The notes beneath the pieces were generated by a model. The model was not told where the DNA came from, did no database searches, and worked only from the letters and a program-made list of their open reading frames with translations. A program made the position numbers and the translations under genes. From positions 3,596,001-3,660,000 of the forward strand of contig CM082589.2 in NCBI GenBank assembly GCA_040954595.2: a stretch of 64,000 nt of DNA. Reading direction: 5' to 3'. Source of the stretch: Balanoglossus misakiensis. Its lineage: Eukaryota; Hemichordata. Positions 40,001-46,000 of this stretch are shown here, one piece after another; position 1 is the first letter of the stretch; every line of letters begins with the position of its first letter.

Positions 40001-43000
40001 GGCGCCGTGGAGGCGAGCCCCCGGAATATCCGAGGGACGAGACGGAACGGCAGCAGAAGATGGGGAACGCAGATACTATCCGTGCACGGAAAGGTGTTCA
40101 TGTTACGGAGAGACCTGACAGGTAGACGTCGCCGTGCCAGCAACCGTGTCGGCCATTTTGCCAACAGGAGCAACACACAGCAGATACAACGTGGTATTAA
40201 TATCACAGTGTTTGATACACGCCAGAGCTCTATACTCAGGAACACGAGGGGACCCACTTTCTGCTACAGACGACGCCTTCCAGGAACAGACACACCTCGA
40301 CAGGGCCCCACTTTTATGCATTGAGCCGCAGGATTCACGCAAAAGCCAGCCAATGCCTTTCAACTTATTAAAATATTCACCGTTTGTATCAACACAATTA
40401 TGAAGATTAGACACCCCAGGAAATTAGTCTGACAGAAAGAGCGATGTCACACAAGGGCAGGCCCATAAATCCAGTAGATTGAAACATCAATGGGTTATTC
40501 ATAATAATAAATTATTTTCAGGCAAACAATGTATTAAAAGGAATCACGTGTAAAATAAAGGAGGCAGAATAATTGAACAGTAAGCGACCAACTGCACATG
40601 AAATATTAAGATGGTCCGTTTCTTTGTTAAACATTGTCTGATAAAAAATGGACAGCACCGTGCATAATGCATTTTCACCACCGTCACAACAAAGAAGTGA
40701 TTGATCCTGACTGTCAAATTGAAGGTGAATGTCCTTGTTTGCCATCCAATTTCATCATTTTCTTTCTCTGTAATATTTAATAGAGCACAGAATATTGACA
40801 TAAAGGAACCTCAATCCATTCATTTCATTCTCCATCATGATAATGACAATTTGCCTACTGGTGACAGCGCGTGATAATACACCCTCCCATTTATTTACAC
40901 ACAATCACATTGTTCTATTGGATACTATTACGACTAGTCACTGCAAACTTTGCAGCTTCCATTAAAACAAGCAAACCAATTAGAGCACACAGACACATGG
41001 GAGATATTTTCCATCTGCCTGGGGGGCTTTATATAATATTTCACAATCAACCCAGGGGTTTCTCAATGCAGAACATGACCGTATATCACCACCATATCAC
41101 AAGCCTGCACTCCCAGCGATGATAGCTGATAACTTAAAAACAGAAAGCTGCCATGACACGTTATCCTGGATTTTTAAAAGGCTGCCGGTCACAGATTTCC
41201 AATTTCCTGGAGAAATGCTTCCCATTGTCAAAGGACTGTATATACACTTGTCCTCTTAAAGAATGAATTTATGATAGCATCAATGTCATTCACCAAGTTA
41301 GATTATTAAATGGACATGCATCCCTTATATAGGCTGGGTTAAACCAAAATTTTAAATTGAAGTTAAAATATCACCTCTCACAAAAATATTTTATATTAGA
41401 CAAAACCTGAATTTTAAACAGATAGAAATTCATCATAATGACTTCTGAATGTGTGTATGCGTCATGTTGAGTCATTCCTGAGAAGACATTTGGTGACTGG
41501 ACTAAACGACCTTCAGAAAAAGACAGTTTAATGGTAGATTTGTACATCACAACTTTTGGGAGCTTCACAAATTAAAATGGCAAAAAGTATGGTTCATCCA
41601 TAGCAAACAAATCAATCTGTATACACTTGGGAAATTAAGAGTTCCCAGATGTAATCACACCCCTGCTCCAAATGTAAACAATGAGATATGGGCCAGTTGT
41701 TTTGTAGGGCTACCACATGCATGGAAGTCTGCACTTGTAATTGAACTTAGTTGCCCGCTAATTGGTATTTAATTGGCTGTGATAGGAAATGGGAAGTCTG
41801 TCACCATGGCAACTAATGAAGCAGTAAACACAAGCTAAGCTCACTGGTCCAACTGAAATTGATACCTATAATCATGTGTATATAGAGGAAGATTCAGACT
41901 TGCAAGATGTTGATAGCTTATCCGGGGACCCCTGGCCCTCAATGTTACGACCAAAAATTGTTGATAGCCAGTTTTTAACACCATGTTGGTACATGTAGGC
42001 TGAGAGCGTACAGATAAACGATCATAAAATATGGAGTTGAACCTACAAATTCCTTATTGGGCAGATGTAGTGTATGACATCACCACAGCCCTACAAAGTT
42101 GACCCCAAACTCATACACTAGTGAGACTCAACCTGACCAGGGACCCACTTCATCCAGCCATGACTATTAACATCAACTCTTCGAAACCTAGCAAACCATG
42201 CTGGAACTTCCTTCTCAATTTGACGCTAGTCTCATTTCTGTTTACAAAACATTTTGAGTTCGAGGTGTGGAATGGATATATATTGACTCTGTCATGATAC
42301 TATTATTTATAGCGGCTAAAGTATGGAATATCCAGCTGCAAACAATCCGGAAAAAGCAGTTTGCTTGGTAAGTCCCAGTTCCTATCTGTAACGGCGATGA
42401 TAAAGCGCATGATTCATCGAGAGTCGGAGTATTTAATTTATCTGAGATATTTTTGGACTGCACGCTTTTTGTACGACACTTGATACAAGCTCTGCCCTTT
42501 AGATGAGATGCTTGACCGGAATGGTTCTGTACTTAGCTATTCTGTGTGTTATTTCTGACGGTGTTATTCAAATTAATCTGACGGTAAACATTCACATACT
42601 TCTACTGCTCCGTCACTGATCTGTTGATGACATCACACTAGCCCAGCACCCACTTCTCCGTCAAGGAAAAACAAGTACTATAAAACTATCGATGGCACGC
42701 AAAATTAATTTGTGAATATTTCGGTGAGCGGTTGAAATCTTCTGGCATGAAATGCTATCCTTGCGGTGGTCAGACATACCTCACTCTTGAATAACATAAT
42801 CAATTTAATTTTAACCCAGTTCAATCAACACAATTAGCTTAATTGACACCATAATGTGATTATTCGCAATTTACAGTCTTAATAACAAACTTGTCAAGTT
42901 TTGTGTGTGTTTTTTTGTCTTTTTTGATCAGCGATTCACATCAGTATGTTCCTTGGGATATGACCCTTGACCTCTCAAGAATTTGGCTCACTATGAGTGA

Positions 43001-46000
43001 GGGCATGAATGATTACCGATTATAGAAGCTATCAATACACTGTAAATTTCCAGCCAAGTTCCCACACGAACTTTTTCTCGTGACATCACGTACGCTAAAG
43101 ATGCAGAGCATGCAAATCCAAAGAACCAATCAAGATGGTTCTTTCAAAATTTCCTGTCCGTCTCTTTGGAACTACAGACCCCTAACCACCGCAAGAGAGC
43201 TATAAATACTCCATCTCCCTTGGTTACGCTTTTGGGAACACTTCACACGCATACATACACACAATCAACTTGATAAACTCACCATCCAGTTCAACTCGGA
43301 CGTGGTCATCGGCCGGTAACTGTCCACCATCTTGAGACTCTCACTTCTGCCACAAAGTTCTCAAATCAAGAAAAGTGCACCATCTTGCCAGGGATAGTGT
43401 TTTTACCCTCCAGCACATAGCAAGACCACCACTGAACTTTCTTCCCATCGAAGTCCACACGTGTGGGTAGTGTAACGCAAAGTACGCGTTCCCCCCTTCT
43501 CCCGTCCTCATGGAGGCCCACAGAAGGAATTTCATCCCAAATAAACACCACCACGTCAAGGACTATCCCGGAAATTACATAACCATGACCTCAACTCCAC
43601 AACAACTACAACAGCCGCAAGATTTCTCGGTCTTGAAAATATTTTTGCAAAGAAAATAACGTCGCAAACTTTTCGATGCAGGAAACTTTATGACTTGTAC
43701 TGATAACATTCCACAAGTTTGACTGATACGGAGGTCACCTTTCCCGCAATAACTGATTTCCAGAGGGGACAGATGGAAAAGAAGAGTGAGTTTGCCGCGA
43801 GGAGAAAATACGCTTATAACACTCTGCTGTATGAAGTACTTACAGATGACAGCTTTTTTCAGCGTACAGTTTACACTTCTGTACTAACCACACTAAATCT
43901 CAGTTGACTTGCCTGGGCTAGCTACATGCGTATGATCAATAGGGATACATTTCAGATAGTTGTTAAAATTAGAATAAATGTATGTCTACATCTAATCTGG
44001 GTATTTCGTTAATAGTTCGGTTGCCTCAAAGAGTTAAATTTGAACCAAAACATACATGCTTTGTAGGCTGTTTAAATTCAATGTCACTTCAGTCTGTAAT
44101 GTTTGCATTCAGCGCAGCTAGTACATGTGTCTCACACAATTCGACCACTGCACCACAACCTTTTAAAACACAGCATCTGCACAAACATCACAGTTCAATA
44201 CACGTGTCTCACACACACAAAAGTTCCATAATCCCATGAGGACAGCAGACTTTTCCACACTTCAGAATGAATGGCTAACTCTTTAAAACCTGTTTTAGAA
44301 CCTATCAAATGACCATTTCAAAATGTTACTCTGAATAAACAGGCAATTTAACAGAACATAAATGGCACTCAGCCCACACACGATGCTAGCGTTACGAAGG
44401 CTTTCCCATTGATATTTGCTGCCTCGTTTCAAAGAACGATTAAACTAATAGTTTGTCTTTGTTGTGGGAAATTTAAAATTCTTTCAGTGGAGTGTTCAAT
44501 CAAACTATACATTTCGTTCACCTATTAAATTTAGTAACCAGCAAAAAGGTTACAATAATGTTGCCAAGCAACCAAACTAACCTGGAAGTGAAGAATGATT
44601 GTCCAGATAAGTCCGAGGGTGAGCTTGGGGTTGCCATCGACTATGTCATCATTACGAATGTTGACAAGCTTGATCTGAAACAGAAAGTAACAAATTTTTA
44701 ATAATGAAACATACTTTCTACTACAGAACACTGTGTGGTTCAATATCAAAATATACCATACACTCCCTCAGGGTAATGATATATTTTCAAGTTAGCTTCT
44801 CCCGAAACATGTCAAAAGCATAGGCCACTTACCTTCTTGTATCGTAAAAAGTCCAGGGCATTTTGAACATTTTGTAGTCGATGAAACCGAAGTCTCCCTC
44901 TTTCTCTTGGCTGCAGAAAAGACAACAATATCATAAATGAACCACTTCTTTCCAAACTGTTTGACAAGTCACCCGTTTTAAACAGCGCCATCACAGACAA
45001 GACGACATTCTTTTGTTTTTAGCTGAAGACATTTCTACAATTCTTGCTCACAGTTACAAAGAAGTCACAGAGCGATCCCTGGCAGAAAACAGACATGAAC
45101 TTACAATAATCTCTTGTGAAAGAACTTCAAGCAGTGAAATCAGGTTGTGTCCATCTCGTAGGTCTTCGTACAAATCGCTGATCTTCTTGCGAGCCTGAAA
45201 TAAAATAAAACGATTTTTGAGGTGATAAAAGCACTTTCACAGCAGATACTGCCTCAACCTGAAACCTCTGAACTATGTTGCACATTCCACCGAAAAAAGA
45301 TTATTTTACAAACCGATGATTCTTACACCATGGCAAACACCATTATTTTTTTTTGCATACGCTACTTTTTTTGCTATGATGCAACAGACGTTCTCACGAT
45401 GCAGGAGATGGATGCAATAAAGGTGGGTGGGAGAACCATCCAGGCATATCGCGCATCATGATTAGGGGGACAAGAATGACGCACACAAAAATGCAATGTG
45501 CTATGTGCTATATTGTGCTGTGTTGCGATGAACTGTTTTTGGTCATGATTATTATGTCGTGGTGAGTTGTGATGTGTTGTGTTGTGTTGTGTGGAACTGT
45601 CAACAATCTAAGTAATTTGAAGTGGTATCCCGTGGTGTGCTGTGTTGTGCTGGTAACAGTGAACGGTTTGATACAATGAATAAGTTTAATCTGGTCTGAA
45701 CCGGTTAAACCAGTCTGGCTTGATGTGCTGTAGTTTGGTTGGTGCTGTGCATGAAACACAAAGTTACAAGGCAAGTTGTTCTCCCTCATCTGACAAGCTG
45801 ACCACCTTCTGAGAGAGCAACCGGGCTTGATTTGCAAAAACAGGGAATTTATAGGTTGAGCCAGATACATGTACATGAAGTTTTTATCTCTTTTGGAAAC
45901 TTTTGCTCAGATGTCTGCAGTCATGCCATTTTGCTCAAAGCGAAGGTTACTGTTCAGATGGAGGGAGACATCAACTTGCCAGACCCATAAGCCCTGAAAC

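Noticed and set aside
45900-46000. Acceptor-like TTTTGTTTCAG followed by an open stretch ([19 protein letters not shown])
   Set aside because: It stops after 28 codons without a donor and matches nothing in the spectraplakin CH1 region.
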